Positions 27,700 through 38,112 are shown, counted from the stretch's first letter. The stretch: DNA of 64,000 bases from Vreelandella salicampi (GCF_013415105.1 NZ_JACCDF010000006.1:1-64000), one strand, 5' to 3'. A program made the numbers and translations. The notes: generated from the letters alone by a model not told the origin.

Positions 27700-29289
27700 A
27701 TGTCCGACGCTAAAGTCGCCCAAGAAGCCGGGCTCAGAAGAACCTTCGCGATCATTTCGCACCCCGATGCAGGTAAAACGACCATTACCGAGAAAATGCT
27801 ACTGTTCGGGAATGCCATTCAAATGGCGGGCTCGGTGAAGAGTAAGCGTAATGATCGCCATGCGACCTCCGATTGGATGAAAATGGAGCAGGAGCGGGGG
27901 ATCTCGGTGACGACCTCTGTGATGCAGTTCCCTTACGCTGGACGTATCGTTAACCTGCTCGACACGCCGGGGCACGAAGACTTCTCTGAGGACACTTACC
28001 GTACCCTCACGGCGGTGGATTCCGCACTGATGGTTATCGACGGGGCCAAAGGTGTTGAGGGCCGCACCATCAAACTGATGGAAGTGTGTCGCCTGCGCAC
28101 GACTCCTATTCTTACCTTTATCAATAAAATGGATCGTGATATTCGCGACCCGATTGAGGTGATGGACGAGGTCGAAACGGTACTTAATATCCAGTGCGCG
28201 CCAATGACGTGGCCGATTGGTATGGGGCGCCATTTCAGGGGCGTTTACCATCTCTATAACGACACTATTCATCTCTACACTCAAGGCCAGGGCAGCCGTA
28301 TTCCTGATGACAAGCGCATCGAAGGCTTGGACAACCCTGAGGTAGATGAAGTGCTCGGCGAAGATCAGGCCGAAGAGCTGCGCATGGAAGTGGAGCTGGT
28401 ACGCGGCGCATCGCATGAGTTCGATTTGGAGTCGTATCGCCGGGGTGAGCTGACACCGGTCTACTTTGGTACTGCGATGGGTAACTTTGGCGTACGCGAA
28501 ATGCTCGACGGCTTTGTCGAGTACGCCCCGGCGCCGCAGCCACGGGAGACCGATACCCGCGAGGTGCCGGCAGAAGACGAGCGATTTACTGGTTTCGTTT
28601 TCAAGATTCAGGCCAATATGGACCCGAATCATCGCGACCGTATTGCTTTCTTGCGTGTCTGCTCGGGTAAGTACGACAAGAATATGAAGATGCGTCACGT
28701 GCGGATTGGTAAAGATGTCAAAATTGCCGACGCGCTCACCTTTATGGCGTCGGATCGCTCTCAGGTGGAAGAAGCCTGGCCGGGCGATATTATTGGCCTG
28801 CACAACCACGGCACGATCCAAATTGGCGACACCTTCACTCAGGGTGAAGACATGCGCTTCACCGGTATTCCTCACTTTGCGCCGGAGCTGTTTAAGCGCG
28901 TACGGTTGAAAGATCCGTTGAAGATGAAAGCACTGCAAAAAGGCTTGCAGCAGCTCTCAGAAGAGGGGGCGACTCAGGTGTTCATGCCGCTGGATAATAA
29001 CGATCTGATTCTCGGCGCCGTGGGTACCTTGCAGTTTGATGTGGTCGCCCACCGGCTGAAAGAAGAGTACAAGGTAGATTGCGTTTACGAAGCCGTGAAC
29101 GTTAACACAGCCCGCTGGGTTTACTGCGAAGATGCCAAAATGTTGGAAGAGTTTAAGCGAAAAGCGAGCGCCAATCTGGCGATCGATGGTGGTGGTTATT
29201 TAACCTATATCGCGCCGACGCGGGTGAACCTTCAGATGACGCAAGAGCGCTGGCCGGATATTCGCTTCCAGCCCACACGCGAGCACTAA
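27700..29289 (+). CDS. prfC: Peptide chain release factor 3
   Basis: 529-residue translational GTPase, the same length as E. coli RF3, which removes RF1/RF2 from the ribosome after termination. G1 [15 protein letters not shown]3 [14 protein letters not shown], and G4 NKMDRD are visible; [11 protein letters not shown] and [14 protein letters not shown] C-terminal features ([15 protein letters not shown]) match the family. ATG 27700. Followed 9 bp later by the TatD-family gene, the same pairing region as prfC/yjjV in E. coli. Confidence 0.97.
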   Translation: MSDAKVAQEAGLRRTFAIISHPDAGKTTITEKMLLFGNAIQMAGSVKSKRNDRHATSDWMKMEQERGISVTTSVMQFPYAGRIVNLLDTPGHEDFSEDTYRTLTAVDSALMVIDGAKGVEGRTIKLMEVCRLRTTPILTFINKMDRDIRDPIEVMDEVETVLNIQCAPMTWPIGMGRHFRGVYHLYNDTIHLYTQGQGSRIPDDKRIEGLDNPEVDEVLGEDQAEELRMEVELVRGASHEFDLESYRRGELTPVYFGTAMGNFGVREMLDGFVEYAPAPQPRETDTREVPAEDERFTGFVFKIQANMDPNHRDRIAFLRVCSGKYDKNMKMRHVRIGKDVKIADALTFMASDRSQVEEAWPGDIIGLHNHGTIQIGDTFTQGEDMRFTGIPHFAPELFKRVRLKDPLKMKALQKGLQQLSEEGATQVFMPLDNNDLILGAVGTLQFDVVAHRLKEEYKVDCVYEAVNVNTARWVYCEDAKMLEEFKRKASANLAIDGGGYLTYIAPTRVNLQMTQERWPDIRFQPTREH

Positions 29290-29298
29290 TCACTTCCT

Positions 29299-30078
29299 AT
29301 GCTGGTCGACGCCCATTGCCATCTGGATTTTTCCGATTTTGACGCTGACCGCGAGGCAGTCTTCGTGCGGGCAAAGGGTGAGGGCGTTCAGCATTTTGTC
29401 GTGCCGGGGACGATGCGCTCACGCTGGAAAAATGTGCTAGCGCTTGGGCAGCGTGACGAGGTGAGTATTGGCCTGGGGCTACATCCCTATTTTATTCAAG
29501 CGCATCAGGAGAAAGACATTGATGCACTTGAATCGATGCTGGATGAGAACACCCAGATCATTGCTATCGGAGAGTGCGGTATTGACGCACGCTTTAGCGA
29601 TACCTGGGAGCCACAGTGGCAGTTTTTCAATGCGCAGCTTCGCTTAGCTAAATCACGCAAGCTGCCCGTGATTATTCATTGTGTACAAGCTAACGACCAG
29701 GTAGCCAAGCGCTTGCGCCAGCTCAAACTCCCCGCTGGCGGTTTGATTCACGCCTTTTCCGGCTCACCCGAACAGGCAAAGGCATTTATCGATCTGGGCT
29801 TTGTGTTAGGGCTTGGGGGAGCGGCAACCTACCCGCGAGCGAAGCGGTTACAGCGTGCCATCAAATCACTGCCAGGTGATGCTTTTGTACTGGAAACCGA
29901 TAGTCCGGATATGCCGCTTTGCGGGCAGCAAGGTAAGCGCAATGAGCCTGCTAATGTGGCTACGGTATGCCGCCACGTGGCAGCGCTACGCGAGCAATCT
30001 AACGCCGCGATAGCGAACGCCAGCACTAAAACGGCAACGCAATTGTTTACGCTGCCACTTGAACCGCCGCTCTCTTAG
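29299..30078 (+). CDS. yjjV: TatD-family metal-dependent hydrolase (YjjV-like)
   Basis: 259 residues, TIM-barrel nuclease-type hydrolase. Metal ligands are DAHCHLDFSDFD (HxH), GECGIDARF (Glu), VIIHC, HAFSGSPEQA, and ETDSPDMPL (Asp). GLGGAATYPRAKRLQRAI closely follows E. coli YjjV. Probable 3'-5' DNase or RNase activity in repair or RNA turnover by family analogy. No clear ribosome site; translation may depend on prfC, whose stop lies 9 bp upstream. Confidence 0.9.
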   Translation: MLVDAHCHLDFSDFDADREAVFVRAKGEGVQHFVVPGTMRSRWKNVLALGQRDEVSIGLGLHPYFIQAHQEKDIDALESMLDENTQIIAIGECGIDARFSDTWEPQWQFFNAQLRLAKSRKLPVIIHCVQANDQVAKRLRQLKLPAGGLIHAFSGSPEQAKAFIDLGFVLGLGGAATYPRAKRLQRAIKSLPGDAFVLETDSPDMPLCGQQGKRNEPANVATVCRHVAALREQSNAAIANASTKTATQLFTLPLEPPLS

Positions 30079-30108
30079 TTCGTCGTTCTCTTAACCCGTC
30101 GCCCAAAG

Positions 30109-31083
30109 TTATTGAGAGGGCACCGTTTGTGAAAGCTGCTCCGGGTCTAAGCGTTCAATGCGGTAAGGCAGCTCGCATAGCGCCAGTGGTTGTTTTTCAA
30201 GTGTCAGCTCGCCGTCCTCTTCCAATGCCTTGGTATTGATGATGGCAAGTATCTCAACTTGACCGTGGTCATTAACCGCACTGGTAACGACTTCACCCAC
30301 CGTTTTTTCCGCAGCATTGGTGATGCTGGCGCCATGCTCTAATGATTTACTCCCTTTGATAACACCTCGTGCCAGCCGCTTTTTGACCTGCCCGCGAAAG
30401 TGCGCGCGGGCGACGACTTCCTGGCCCGTGTAGCAGCCTTTTTTGAAGCTGATGCCGCCCAGCGCCTCCCAGTTAAGCATTTGCGGCAGATACTTATCCT
30501 GCTGATCAGCCTCTAACCAAGCCAAGCCTCGGCGGATATCGGAAAGCTGCCAATGGTGCGGTTCGGCGTCTGCTTGAAAGTGCTCGGCTGCTGAATCGGT
30601 AAGAACAAACAGCCAGCGATCAGACGTTTCGTCTTCCACACCATCCGGATAACAAAGGGCGCTATTACCCTGATCATCGCTTTGGTGTTGCCATGAGGCC
30701 TTCGGCAGAGAAAGATTGAGCGTATCAGCGATAACGGAGGCGTCGTCAGTTGCTGCACCCAATAGCGTTACATCACCGGGCGCACTGAGCTCAGCGCGAT
30801 AAAAAGCAGCAAACTTTTTTAAGTGCGCGATTAGCGGTTCCAGCAGCGTGTTAGATAGCACCAGGCGAAAGTGGTTGTCGCTTAGACGCAATAGTTGCGC
30901 GTTGGCAAGCATACGTCCTTTCGGGGTGCAAAAGCAGGTCAGTGGGGCAAAGTGCCCGTTGGACAGGGCGACATGGGCGCTGGTTTGGCCTTGAAGGAAC
31001 TTTTCAGCATCTTCACCTTTCACATCTACGCACGCTAGGTGTGTAATGCGGGCTGTCGAGGCTAACACCATCGGTGTGGACAT
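30109..31083 (-). CDS. ygfZ: tRNA-modifying/iron-sulfur repair protein YgfZ
   Basis: 324 residues, GcvT-fold folate-binding protein that supports Fe-S enzymes such as MiaB. The signature KGCYTGQEVVARAHFRGQVKKRL contains the functional Cys of the K-G-C-[FY]-T-G-Q-E motif. DVKGEDAEKFLQGQTSAHV and TPKGRMLANAQLLRL near the N-terminus are typical. ATG 31083 (GAGGAG upstream) is chosen over a longer open frame. Convergent with the TatD gene across 30 bp. Confidence 0.94.
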   Translation of the reverse strand: MSTPMVLASTARITHLACVDVKGEDAEKFLQGQTSAHVALSNGHFAPLTCFCTPKGRMLANAQLLRLSDNHFRLVLSNTLLEPLIAHLKKFAAFYRAELSAPGDVTLLGAATDDASVIADTLNLSLPKASWQHQSDDQGNSALCYPDGVEDETSDRWLFVLTDSAAEHFQADAEPHHWQLSDIRRGLAWLEADQQDKYLPQMLNWEALGGISFKKGCYTGQEVVARAHFRGQVKKRLARGVIKGSKSLEHGASITNAAEKTVGEVVTSAVNDHGQVEILAIINTKALEEDGELTLEKQPLALCELPYRIERLDPEQLSQTVPSQ

Positions 31084-31244
31084 GTTACACAAACTCCTCG
31101 GCAAGTCGGTGGGCGTTTAGTTGAGAATAGATATTGATACTAACATGTTGGGTCGAGAGAGCTTAATTGCAAGCGGCCTTTGGCATGCTAGACTCGCTGA
31201 CTGTATCGATTTTGCACAAGGCTATTGGGCATTAGGAGAGGCGC

Positions 31245-31445
31245 ATGGCGCAGCAGCAGTCATTAAGTTTTAAAGGCGTCGAAACTGCCGAACAGGTTAA
31301 CCAAATCACCACGGCGCTAATGATGGTGGATGGGGTAGAGAGTGCTGAAGTTGGCCGCTATGGCGCGGAAGTGGAAGGACGTGTTAAGCGCGATGTGCTA
31401 ATAAAAGCCGTAAATGCATTAAAACTGAAGGTTAAAGTGTCGTAA
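31245..31445 (+). CDS. Small HMA-like (ferredoxin-fold) protein without CxxC
   Basis: 66 residues. SLSFKGVETAEQVNQITTALMMVDGVESAEVGRYGAEVEGRVKRDVLIKAVNAL reads as the beta-alpha-beta-beta-alpha-beta of heavy-metal-associated domains, but the metal-binding CxxC is absent, so copper binding is not expected. GGAG lies upstream of the ATG. Its TAA overlaps the next ATG (TAATG), so it is translated with the OsmC-like protein and probably works with it. Confidence 0.75.
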   Translation: MAQQQSLSFKGVETAEQVNQITTALMMVDGVESAEVGRYGAEVEGRVKRDVLIKAVNALKLKVKVS

Positions 31446-31858
31446 TGGAAAAGATGATCACCGTTATCAGCGAACGCAACCGCATTTTTCGCCATCGTAT
31501 TGAGGTCTCAGGTTTTGACGATCTCTACGCCGATGTTCCCAAAGCGTATGGTGGCGAAGAGAGCGCGCCCGACCCACATGACTACTTCGATTTGTCGCTT
31601 GGCGCGTGCAAAGCGATTACGTCAAAAATGTATGCTCAGCGTAAACAATGGCCGCTAGAAGGCATCACCGCGACGGTAAAACGCGACGATAGTCAGGAGC
31701 GAAAAGGTCTCTATAAGCTTGAGGTGACGCTCGAGTTTCACGGTATCGATGACCCTGAGCAATGCGCGCGGTTGGAAGAGATTAGCCATCGTTGCCCCAT
31801 TCATCGCTTGATGACCGAGGCGACGGTGGAAGTGACGACGCGCTCAGTTGGTGGTTAA
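31445..31858 (+). CDS. OsmC-family peroxiredoxin-like protein
   Basis: 137 residues. The two reactive cysteines of the OsmC/Ohr fold are seen in LSLGACKAITSKMYAQRK and EISHRCPIHRLM; PDPHDYFDLSLGACKA is the standard helix. OsmC proteins reduce organic hydroperoxides with lipoyl or thiol donors. It overlaps the HMA-like gene by one base, an operon of two. The uvrB start follows 55 bp later. Confidence 0.9.
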   Translation: MEKMITVISERNRIFRHRIEVSGFDDLYADVPKAYGGEESAPDPHDYFDLSLGACKAITSKMYAQRKQWPLEGITATVKRDDSQERKGLYKLEVTLEFHGIDDPEQCARLEEISHRCPIHRLMTEATVEVTTRSVGG

Positions 31859-31913
31859 TGATTCCACGCAGCTTTTCCTTACCAGCGATTTCTTTACCGA
31901 CTAAGGTGCCTTG

Positions 31914-33941
31914 ATGAGCAAGACGTTTCGCTTACAGTCAAAGTTTGAGCCAGCGGGTGACCAGCCAACCGCTATTACCAAGCTGGTAAATGGATTGGAA
32001 GCGGGACTCGCGCATCAAACGCTCTTAGGCGTTACCGGTTCAGGCAAAACCTTCACCATGGCCAACGTGGTTGAGACATTGCAGCGTCCGACCATCGTGA
32101 TGGCGCCCAACAAAACCCTGGCGGCGCAACTTTATGGGGAGTTTAAGGCGTTTTTCCCCGATAACGCAGTGGAATATTTCGTCTCTTATTACGATTACTA
32201 CCAGCCGGAAGCATATGTTCCCTCATCGGATACGTTTATCGAGAAAGATGCGTCGATCAACGACCATATTGAGCAGATGCGCCTTTCTGCCACCAAGGCA
32301 TTGCTGGAGCGGCGCGACGCGCTGATTGTGGTCTCGGTGTCAGCGATTTATGGTCTGGGTGATCCGGATCAATACCTGAAAATGCGCCTGCACTTCACTC
32401 GCGGTGAGCTAATCGATCAGCGTGCTTTTTTGCGTCGTTTGGCGGAGCTTCAGTATACCCGTAATGATATGGATTTCAGGCGCGGCACCTACCGAGTGCG
32501 TGGCGACGTCATCGATATTTTTCCGGCCGATGCAGAAGACGAAGCGGTACGGGTTGAGCTATTCGACGATGAGATCGACTCCATTCGCCTCTTTGATCCG
32601 CTCACCGGCGATGTACGAGGCCAAGTGCCGCGTATGACGATCTATCCCAAATCGCACTACGTCACCCCGCGAGAAACAATTTTAGCGGCGATTGACGATA
32701 TCAAAGGCGAACTCAAAGAGCGCCTTGAGTGGCTGCGTAAGCATGAGCGCTTGGTAGAAGCGCAGCGCTTGGAACAACGCACGCTCTATGACATCGAGAT
32801 GATGTTGGAACTAGGCTATTGCAACGGCATCGAGAACTACTCGCGCTATCTTTCAGGACGCAATCCCGGTGAGGCGCCGCCGACATTCTTCGATTACTTA
32901 CCTGATGATGCGTTGCTGTTCATCGATGAGTCACACGTCAGCGTGCCCCAAGTCGGGGGGATGTATAAGGGCGACCGTTCACGTAAAGAGACATTGGTGG
33001 AGTACGGGTTCCGTCTACCTTCTGCGTTGGATAACCGCCCGATGAAGTTTGAAGAGTGGGAAGCCATTAGCCCACAGACAATTTTTGTCTCGGCCACCCC
33101 AGGGCCCTATGAAGCGGAGCACGCCGGGCAAGTTGTTGAACAGGTAGTGCGCCCAACGGGGCTTCTTGATCCGGAAATTGAAGTGCGTCCGGCGAGCACA
33201 CAAGTGGATGACCTGCTTTCTGAGATTCGCTTGCGTACCGAGGTCGGTGAGCGGGTTTTGGTGACGGTTTTGACCAAGCGCATGGCCGAAGATTTAACCG
33301 AATACTTTGACGAGCACGATATCCGCGTGCGTTACCTGCACTCGGATATTGATACCGTCGAGCGGGTGGAAATTATCCGTGATCTGCGTTTGGGCAAATT
33401 TGACGTGCTTGTCGGCATCAACTTGCTGCGCGAGGGGCTGGATATCCCTGAAGTTTCGTTAGTGGCGATTCTTGATGCGGATAAAGAGGGCTTTTTGCGC
33501 GCTGAGCGCTCGCTGATTCAGACCATTGGCCGCGCCGCACGTAACGCCAACGGGAAGGCGATTCTATACGGCGACCGCGTGACGGACTCTATGCGCAAAG
33601 CCATCGACGAGACCGAACGCCGCCGTACCAAGCAGATGGAGCACAACGAGAAGCACGGTATCACCCCGACCACAGTGACTCGTTCCGTGGCGGATATCAT
33701 GGAAGCTGGGCAAGCGCCGGGCGCGAAGAAGACTAACCGCCGTCGGGGCAGTGAACGCAAAGTCGCCGAGTCGGATGCAGTGTACGAACCCAATAGCATG
33801 CACCCAGATGACGTGGCAGCGGCCATCAACAAACTGGAAGATGCTATGTTTGAAGCCGCGCAAAATTTAGAGTTTGAAGAAGCGGCGCGGTTGCGCGATA
33901 AAGTTCACTCTCTGAAAGAAAAGCAGCTGGCGCTAGGGTAA
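31914..33941 (+). CDS. uvrB: Excinuclease ABC subunit B
   Basis: 675 residues. DNA-damage helicase of nucleotide excision repair, bridging UvrA2 and UvrC. Walker [15 protein letters not shown], the beta-hairpin region [23 protein letters not shown], ATPase motif LFIDESHVS, motif [10 protein letters not shown], and the C-terminal UVR motif ([19 protein letters not shown]) are visible. The frame includes a TTG at 31911; ATG 31914 with AAGG upstream is the natural start. Nei follows 3 bp after the stop, giving a DNA-repair pair. Confidence 0.97.
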   Translation: MSKTFRLQSKFEPAGDQPTAITKLVNGLEAGLAHQTLLGVTGSGKTFTMANVVETLQRPTIVMAPNKTLAAQLYGEFKAFFPDNAVEYFVSYYDYYQPEAYVPSSDTFIEKDASINDHIEQMRLSATKALLERRDALIVVSVSAIYGLGDPDQYLKMRLHFTRGELIDQRAFLRRLAELQYTRNDMDFRRGTYRVRGDVIDIFPADAEDEAVRVELFDDEIDSIRLFDPLTGDVRGQVPRMTIYPKSHYVTPRETILAAIDDIKGELKERLEWLRKHERLVEAQRLEQRTLYDIEMMLELGYCNGIENYSRYLSGRNPGEAPPTFFDYLPDDALLFIDESHVSVPQVGGMYKGDRSRKETLVEYGFRLPSALDNRPMKFEEWEAISPQTIFVSATPGPYEAEHAGQVVEQVVRPTGLLDPEIEVRPASTQVDDLLSEIRLRTEVGERVLVTVLTKRMAEDLTEYFDEHDIRVRYLHSDIDTVERVEIIRDLRLGKFDVLVGINLLREGLDIPEVSLVAILDADKEGFLRAERSLIQTIGRAARNANGKAILYGDRVTDSMRKAIDETERRRTKQMEHNEKHGITPTTVTRSVADIMEAGQAPGAKKTNRRRGSERKVAESDAVYEPNSMHPDDVAAAINKLEDAMFEAAQNLEFEEAARLRDKVHSLKEKQLALG

Positions 33942-33944
33942 TCG

Positions 33945-34769
33945 ATGCCGGAAGGTCCTGAAATTCGCCGTGCGGCGGATCGCATCGAGAAACAGCTTCT
34001 GGGTGGTCCGATTGAAGACGCTTGGTTTGCCTTTGATGAACTTAAGCCCCATACCGCTTCGCTGATCGGTGAATCAATATTCAAAGTAGATACGCGAGGT
34101 AAGGCGATGCTGGTTCGCTTTACCGATCAACGCGTCCTGTATTCCCACAATCAACTGTATGGCGTGTGGAAATGTCACTGTGCAACGACGGAACCCGTGA
34201 CACGCCGCTCGCTACGTGTGCGATTGGTCGTGCAGGGTAGGGCGGCAAGTTTGTATAGCGCATCGGATATCAGCATGTGGGACGCTGATTCACTGTATCA
34301 GCACCCCTTTTTAGCCCGCTTAGGGCCAGATGTGTTGAGTCAGCCGGTTAACATCGACACCTTAGCCGAGCGGCTGGTGCTACCTGGATTTCATCGCCGG
34401 GGGGTAGGCGGGCTCTTGCTTGATCAGGGGTTTGTCGCTGGGTTGGGTAACTACCTGCGCAGTGAAATCCTATTTTTTGCGGGGCTACACCCTAAGCTCC
34501 GACCGTATGATGTGAGCGATGCACAAAACCAACGATTGGCGCGACATATTGTGGAGGTGACCTGGCAAGCGTATCACCAAGCCGGCGTAACCAACACCGC
34601 GGCATGGATAAAAAAAGCCAAAGATCAAGGCGAAGCGCGCCGCCAGTGGCGTTTTGCCGTGTTTGCGCGTGAAGGCCTACCATGTCATCGCTGTGCCACA
34701 CTGATTGAGCGAATGACAGTAGGATCGCGACGGCTTTATTTCTGCCCGTGCTGCCAGCAGCCAACGTAA
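33945..34769 (+). CDS. nei: Endonuclease VIII (DNA glycosylase/AP lyase)
   Basis: 274 residues. Removes oxidised pyrimidines. Catalytic Pro2 and Glu3 in MPEGPEIRRAADRIEKQL, the lysine region VDTRGKAMLVRF, YSHNQLYGVWK, and LLLDQGFVAGLGNYLRSEILF match E. coli Nei; the zinc finger is CHRC...CPCC at the C-terminus. ATG starts 3 bp after uvrB, so both are on one mRNA, presumably reflecting a joint repair role. Confidence 0.96.
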   Translation: MPEGPEIRRAADRIEKQLLGGPIEDAWFAFDELKPHTASLIGESIFKVDTRGKAMLVRFTDQRVLYSHNQLYGVWKCHCATTEPVTRRSLRVRLVVQGRAASLYSASDISMWDADSLYQHPFLARLGPDVLSQPVNIDTLAERLVLPGFHRRGVGGLLLDQGFVAGLGNYLRSEILFFAGLHPKLRPYDVSDAQNQRLARHIVEVTWQAYHQAGVTNTAAWIKKAKDQGEARRQWRFAVFAREGLPCHRCATLIERMTVGSRRLYFCPCCQQPT

Positions 34770-34864
34770 CAGTCATGTATTTATACCGTTATCTCCCGAT
34801 GCTTATTAAACCAAAGCACAAATACAGCATCGACCGTGCGATGCCGAAGCGCAGCACAATACGC

Positions 34865-34870
34865 TATAAT
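34865..34870 (+). promoter_or_regulatory. Probable -10 box of the fumarase promoter
   Basis: A perfect TATAAT 71 bp before the fumarase ATG. No good -35 hexamer is at the expected distance (TGCCGA), so an activator or upstream element may be needed. Confidence 0.5.
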
Positions 34871-34883
34871 AACTGCCGGCTAA

Positions 34884-34909
34884 TGCGATGCCGGAGTCTG
34901 AGCATCGCA
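34884..34909 (+). other. Hairpin in the fumarase 5' leader
   Basis: TGCGATGC (34884-34891) and GCATCGCA (34902-34909) form an 8-bp stem with a 10-base loop, between the TATAAT and the ribosome site AGGAG (34926-34930). A further TGCGATGCCG copy at about 34838-34847 lies upstream of the promoter and could pair with the same 3' arm only in readthrough RNA from nei. Confidence 0.5.
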
Positions 34910-34940
34910 TCCAGACGATAAAACTAGGAGCTGCTTCTCC

Positions 34941-36446
34941 ATGACCGTGATTCGCCAGGATGACGTGACACAAAGCGTTGCCGATGCGCTGCAGTATATT
35001 TCTTACTACCACCCCAAAGATTTTATCGATGCCATGGCGGCGGCGTATGAGCGCGAGGAGAACCCCGCGGCGAAGGACGCCATCGCCCAGATTCTGATCA
35101 ACTCGCGCATGTGTGCCACCGGCCATCGCCCAATCTGCCAAGATACCGGCATTGTCACGGTATTTGCCCACGTTGGTATGAACGTGCAGTGGGACGCCGA
35201 TATGAGCCTTGACGATATGATCAACGAAGGGGTGCGTCGTGCTTATCAACTGCCAGACAACATCTTGCGCGCCTCGGTGTTAGCCGATCCAGATGGCAAG
35301 CGCCAAAACACTAAGGACAACACGCCGGCGATCATTCATCACAAAATTGTGCCGGGGGATAACGTTGAGATTTACGTCGCGGCGAAGGGCGGCGGCAGCG
35401 AGGCGAAGTCTAAGTTTGCCATGCTCAATCCTTCCGATAGCGTGGTTGACTGGGTGATGGAGCAGCTACCCAAGATGGGTGCGGGCTGGTGTCCGCCCGG
35501 TATGCTGGGCATTGGTATCGGCGGGACCGCAGAAAAGGCAATGGAAATCGCCAAAGAAGCGCTACTGGACCCGATTGATATTCAGGACCTGCAAGCTCGC
35601 GGCCCTCAAAACCGCGCCGAGGAACTGAGACTGGAAATTTTCGACAAGGTCAACAAATCAGGGATTGGCGCGCAGGGTCTCGGAGGGTTGACCACAGTGC
35701 TGGATATTAAAGTTAAGGATTTTCCCACGCATGCGGCCAATAAGCCCGTGGCGATTATTCCTAACTGCGCCGCTACACGTCACGCGCATTTCACGCTTGA
35801 TGGGTCTGGCCCAGCTGCGCTTAAGCCACCCAAGCTTGAAGATTGGCCGGAAATCACTCGAGAAATGGGCGATGACGTCAAGCGTGTGAACCTAGATACT
35901 GTCACCCCGGAAGAGGTGAAAACGTGGCAGCCGGGCGATACGCTGCTGCTTAACGGTAAGCTATTAACTGGCCGCGATGCGGCTCACAAGCGCATGGTCG
36001 ATATGATCGCCAAGGGTGAGCCGTTACCGGTGGATCTCAAAGGCCGCTTTATTTACTACGTTGGCCCGGTAGATCCTATTGGTGATGAAGTCGTTGGCCC
36101 AGCAGGCCCAACAACGGCTACAAGGATGGATAAATTCACCCGCACGATGCTGGAAGAGACCGGGCTTTTGGGCATGGTTGGAAAAGCTGAACGTGGGCAA
36201 GCAGCAATTGACGCAATTCGTGATAACGAAGCCGTGTATTTGATGGCCGTCGGCGGTTCCGCGTATCTGGTCGCACAAGCAATTAAAAAGTCGCGCGTAG
36301 CCGGCTTTGAAGACCTGGGTATGGAAGCAATCTACGAATTTGAAGTCGAAGATATGCCAGTGACAGTCGCCGTGGATACTCAAGGCACCTCCGTGCATCA
36401 AACGGGTCCGGCAAAGTGGAAAGAGATCATCGCTGAGAAAGCCTGA
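34941..36446 (+). CDS. fumA: Fumarate hydratase, class I (iron-sulfur)
   Basis: 501 residues. Citric-acid-cycle enzyme that hydrates fumarate to malate using a 4Fe-4S cluster. Cluster cysteines are expected in RPICQDTGIV, PNCAATRHAHF and around the later C-terminal part; GGSEAKSKFAMLNPSD, GIGIGGTAEKAM and GPTTATRMDKFTRTM are class I features. Shorter than E. coli FumA (548) and similar to the 500-residue Pseudomonas type. Single gene with its own promoter and a strong terminator at 36511. Class I enzymes are oxygen- and superoxide-sensitive. Confidence 0.94.
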   Translation: MTVIRQDDVTQSVADALQYISYYHPKDFIDAMAAAYEREENPAAKDAIAQILINSRMCATGHRPICQDTGIVTVFAHVGMNVQWDADMSLDDMINEGVRRAYQLPDNILRASVLADPDGKRQNTKDNTPAIIHHKIVPGDNVEIYVAAKGGGSEAKSKFAMLNPSDSVVDWVMEQLPKMGAGWCPPGMLGIGIGGTAEKAMEIAKEALLDPIDIQDLQARGPQNRAEELRLEIFDKVNKSGIGAQGLGGLTTVLDIKVKDFPTHAANKPVAIIPNCAATRHAHFTLDGSGPAALKPPKLEDWPEITREMGDDVKRVNLDTVTPEEVKTWQPGDTLLLNGKLLTGRDAAHKRMVDMIAKGEPLPVDLKGRFIYYVGPVDPIGDEVVGPAGPTTATRMDKFTRTMLEETGLLGMVGKAERGQAAIDAIRDNEAVYLMAVGGSAYLVAQAIKKSRVAGFEDLGMEAIYEFEVEDMPVTVAVDTQGTSVHQTGPAKWKEIIAEKA

Positions 36447-36510
36447 TTCAACTCGCTTTCATGCTTTGTTGTGTACTAGCTAGACAATGATTGACACCTT
36501 AACGGCTCTG

Positions 36511-36533
36511 GCCCCGCATTGCGGGGCTTTTGT
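36511..36533 (+). terminator. Intrinsic terminator after fumA
   Basis: GCCCCGC (36511-36517), loop ATT, GCGGGGC (36521-36527), followed by TTTTGTTT. Confidence 0.9.
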
Positions 36534-36651
36534 TTACGCTAAAACTAAAACGCTATATCAGGGATTGCGCATTAACAAGGTGAATAAGCTGGTACACTAT
36601 TCGTTTGAACTTTCACGCTTTTTTTAGCGTGGTTACTGTGCTGGAGTTAAC

Positions 36652-38070
36652 ATGACCTCCTGGTTATGGGGAACCGGCCTTGCGCTCATACACGTGCTCG
36701 GTATGGTGTCAGCGGTGATGGCGCTGATGTCGAGTCGCACATCGCAGGGCGCGGTAGCCTGGATAATTTCGCTGCTTACCTTTCCGTATGTCGCATTACC
36801 GGCCTACTGGTTTTTGGGACGGCCACGGTTTTATGGCTACGTTTCCGCCAGAGGTGAGCGTGATAGCGTGTTGCGCCGCGTACTGGCCCGTTATCGGGCA
36901 AATATGATGCCTTTCTATGTTGTAACTGCCAATGCAGATACGCATGCCGTAGAGCAGCTCGCCATGATGCCGTTGACCCAAGGCAATCAGGCTAATCTTT
37001 TAATCGATGGCGAAAATACGTTTAAAAGCTTGTTTTCAGGTATCGACCGCGCTGAGACGTATATCCTGCTGCAGTTTTTTATTGTGCGCGATGACGAACT
37101 CGGTCGTAAGTTGCAGCAGCGATTGCTGGAAGCGGCTAGCCGTGGGGTGAGGGTCTATTTTCTTTATGATGAGGTTGGAAGCCGCAAGCTTAATGACGGC
37201 TATTTGCACGATATGGAATCAGCGGGCGTAGAGGTTAGCGCATTTCGCTCGTCGCGTGGGTTTAAACACCGCTTTCAGTTGAACTTTCGTAACCACCGCA
37301 AAATAGCCGTAATGGATGGGAAAGAGGGCTGGGTAGGCGGTTTTAACGTGGGAGTCGAGTATTTGGGTGAGCATCCTCGCCACGGTGCCTGGCGAGATAC
37401 GCATCTAAAACTGGCAGGACCCAGTGTGATGGGTTTACAAGAGGCGTTCTGGGAGGATTGGCACTGGGCAACAGGAGAAGTTATTAACCTTAACTGGCAG
37501 CCTGAAACAAAGTCCTCGACAAACCATCACGTCATTGTTGTGCCCTCAGGTCCCGCAGATCGGTTAGACACGGCAAGCCTTTTAGTACAAAACATGATTC
37601 ATAGCGCGCAAGAGCGCTTATGGGTGACAAGCCCTTATTTTGTGCCCGATCAGGGGGTACAAGATGCACTCCGACTAGCCGCTATGCGAGGCGTGGATGT
37701 CCGCGTAATGATTCCCGAGCGGCCGGACCACTTGCTGGTATTTTTATCTGCGTTTTCATTTTTACCTGATATGCTTCGAGCGGGGGTAAAAATATACCGT
37801 TATCTTCCTGGGTTTCTACACCAAAAAGTCATCTTGATAGACAATGGGGCTGCCTCAGTGGGGACCGTCAATCTGGATAACCGTTCTTTCCGGTTAAACT
37901 TTGAAATCACCGCCTTTATTCCCAGTCCTGACTTTGCAGCAGAAGTGCGTCTCATGTTGGAAAAAGATTTTTCCCAGTGTCGACGTGTTTCTCTGGATGA
38001 AATTCAGCAGCGCCCTTTATGGAAAAAAGTCATTTCTCGGGCTGCATATTTAACGTCTCCCATCCAATAA
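36652..38070 (+). CDS. cls: Cardiolipin synthase
   Basis: 472 residues. Two N-terminal membrane segments (LWGTGLALIHVLGMVSAVMALM; AVAWIISLLTFPYVALPAYWFLG) precede two phospholipase-D HKD motifs: NHRKIAVMDGKEGWVGGFN at about residue 214 and HQKVILIDNGAASVGTVNLDNRSF at about 390. It joins two phosphatidylglycerols into cardiolipin at the inner membrane, a lipid that rises at high salt in halophiles. ATG 36652 with GGAG upstream; a small hairpin (36614-36631) lies in the leader. The LysR gene follows 43 bp downstream. Confidence 0.94.
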   Translation: MTSWLWGTGLALIHVLGMVSAVMALMSSRTSQGAVAWIISLLTFPYVALPAYWFLGRPRFYGYVSARGERDSVLRRVLARYRANMMPFYVVTANADTHAVEQLAMMPLTQGNQANLLIDGENTFKSLFSGIDRAETYILLQFFIVRDDELGRKLQQRLLEAASRGVRVYFLYDEVGSRKLNDGYLHDMESAGVEVSAFRSSRGFKHRFQLNFRNHRKIAVMDGKEGWVGGFNVGVEYLGEHPRHGAWRDTHLKLAGPSVMGLQEAFWEDWHWATGEVINLNWQPETKSSTNHHVIVVPSGPADRLDTASLLVQNMIHSAQERLWVTSPYFVPDQGVQDALRLAAMRGVDVRVMIPERPDHLLVFLSAFSFLPDMLRAGVKIYRYLPGFLHQKVILIDNGAASVGTVNLDNRSFRLNFEITAFIPSPDFAAEVRLMLEKDFSQCRRVSLDEIQQRPLWKKVISRAAYLTSPIQ

Positions 38071-38112
38071 CCGTGACATGTATACATCAAGTTCGCTTAA
38101 TAGGAGCCTAGG

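Noticed and set aside
27799..28938. 379-residue minus-strand ORF inside prfC
   Set aside because: It is a shadow of a highly conserved gene on the other strand, with His/Arg-rich translation and no start signals.
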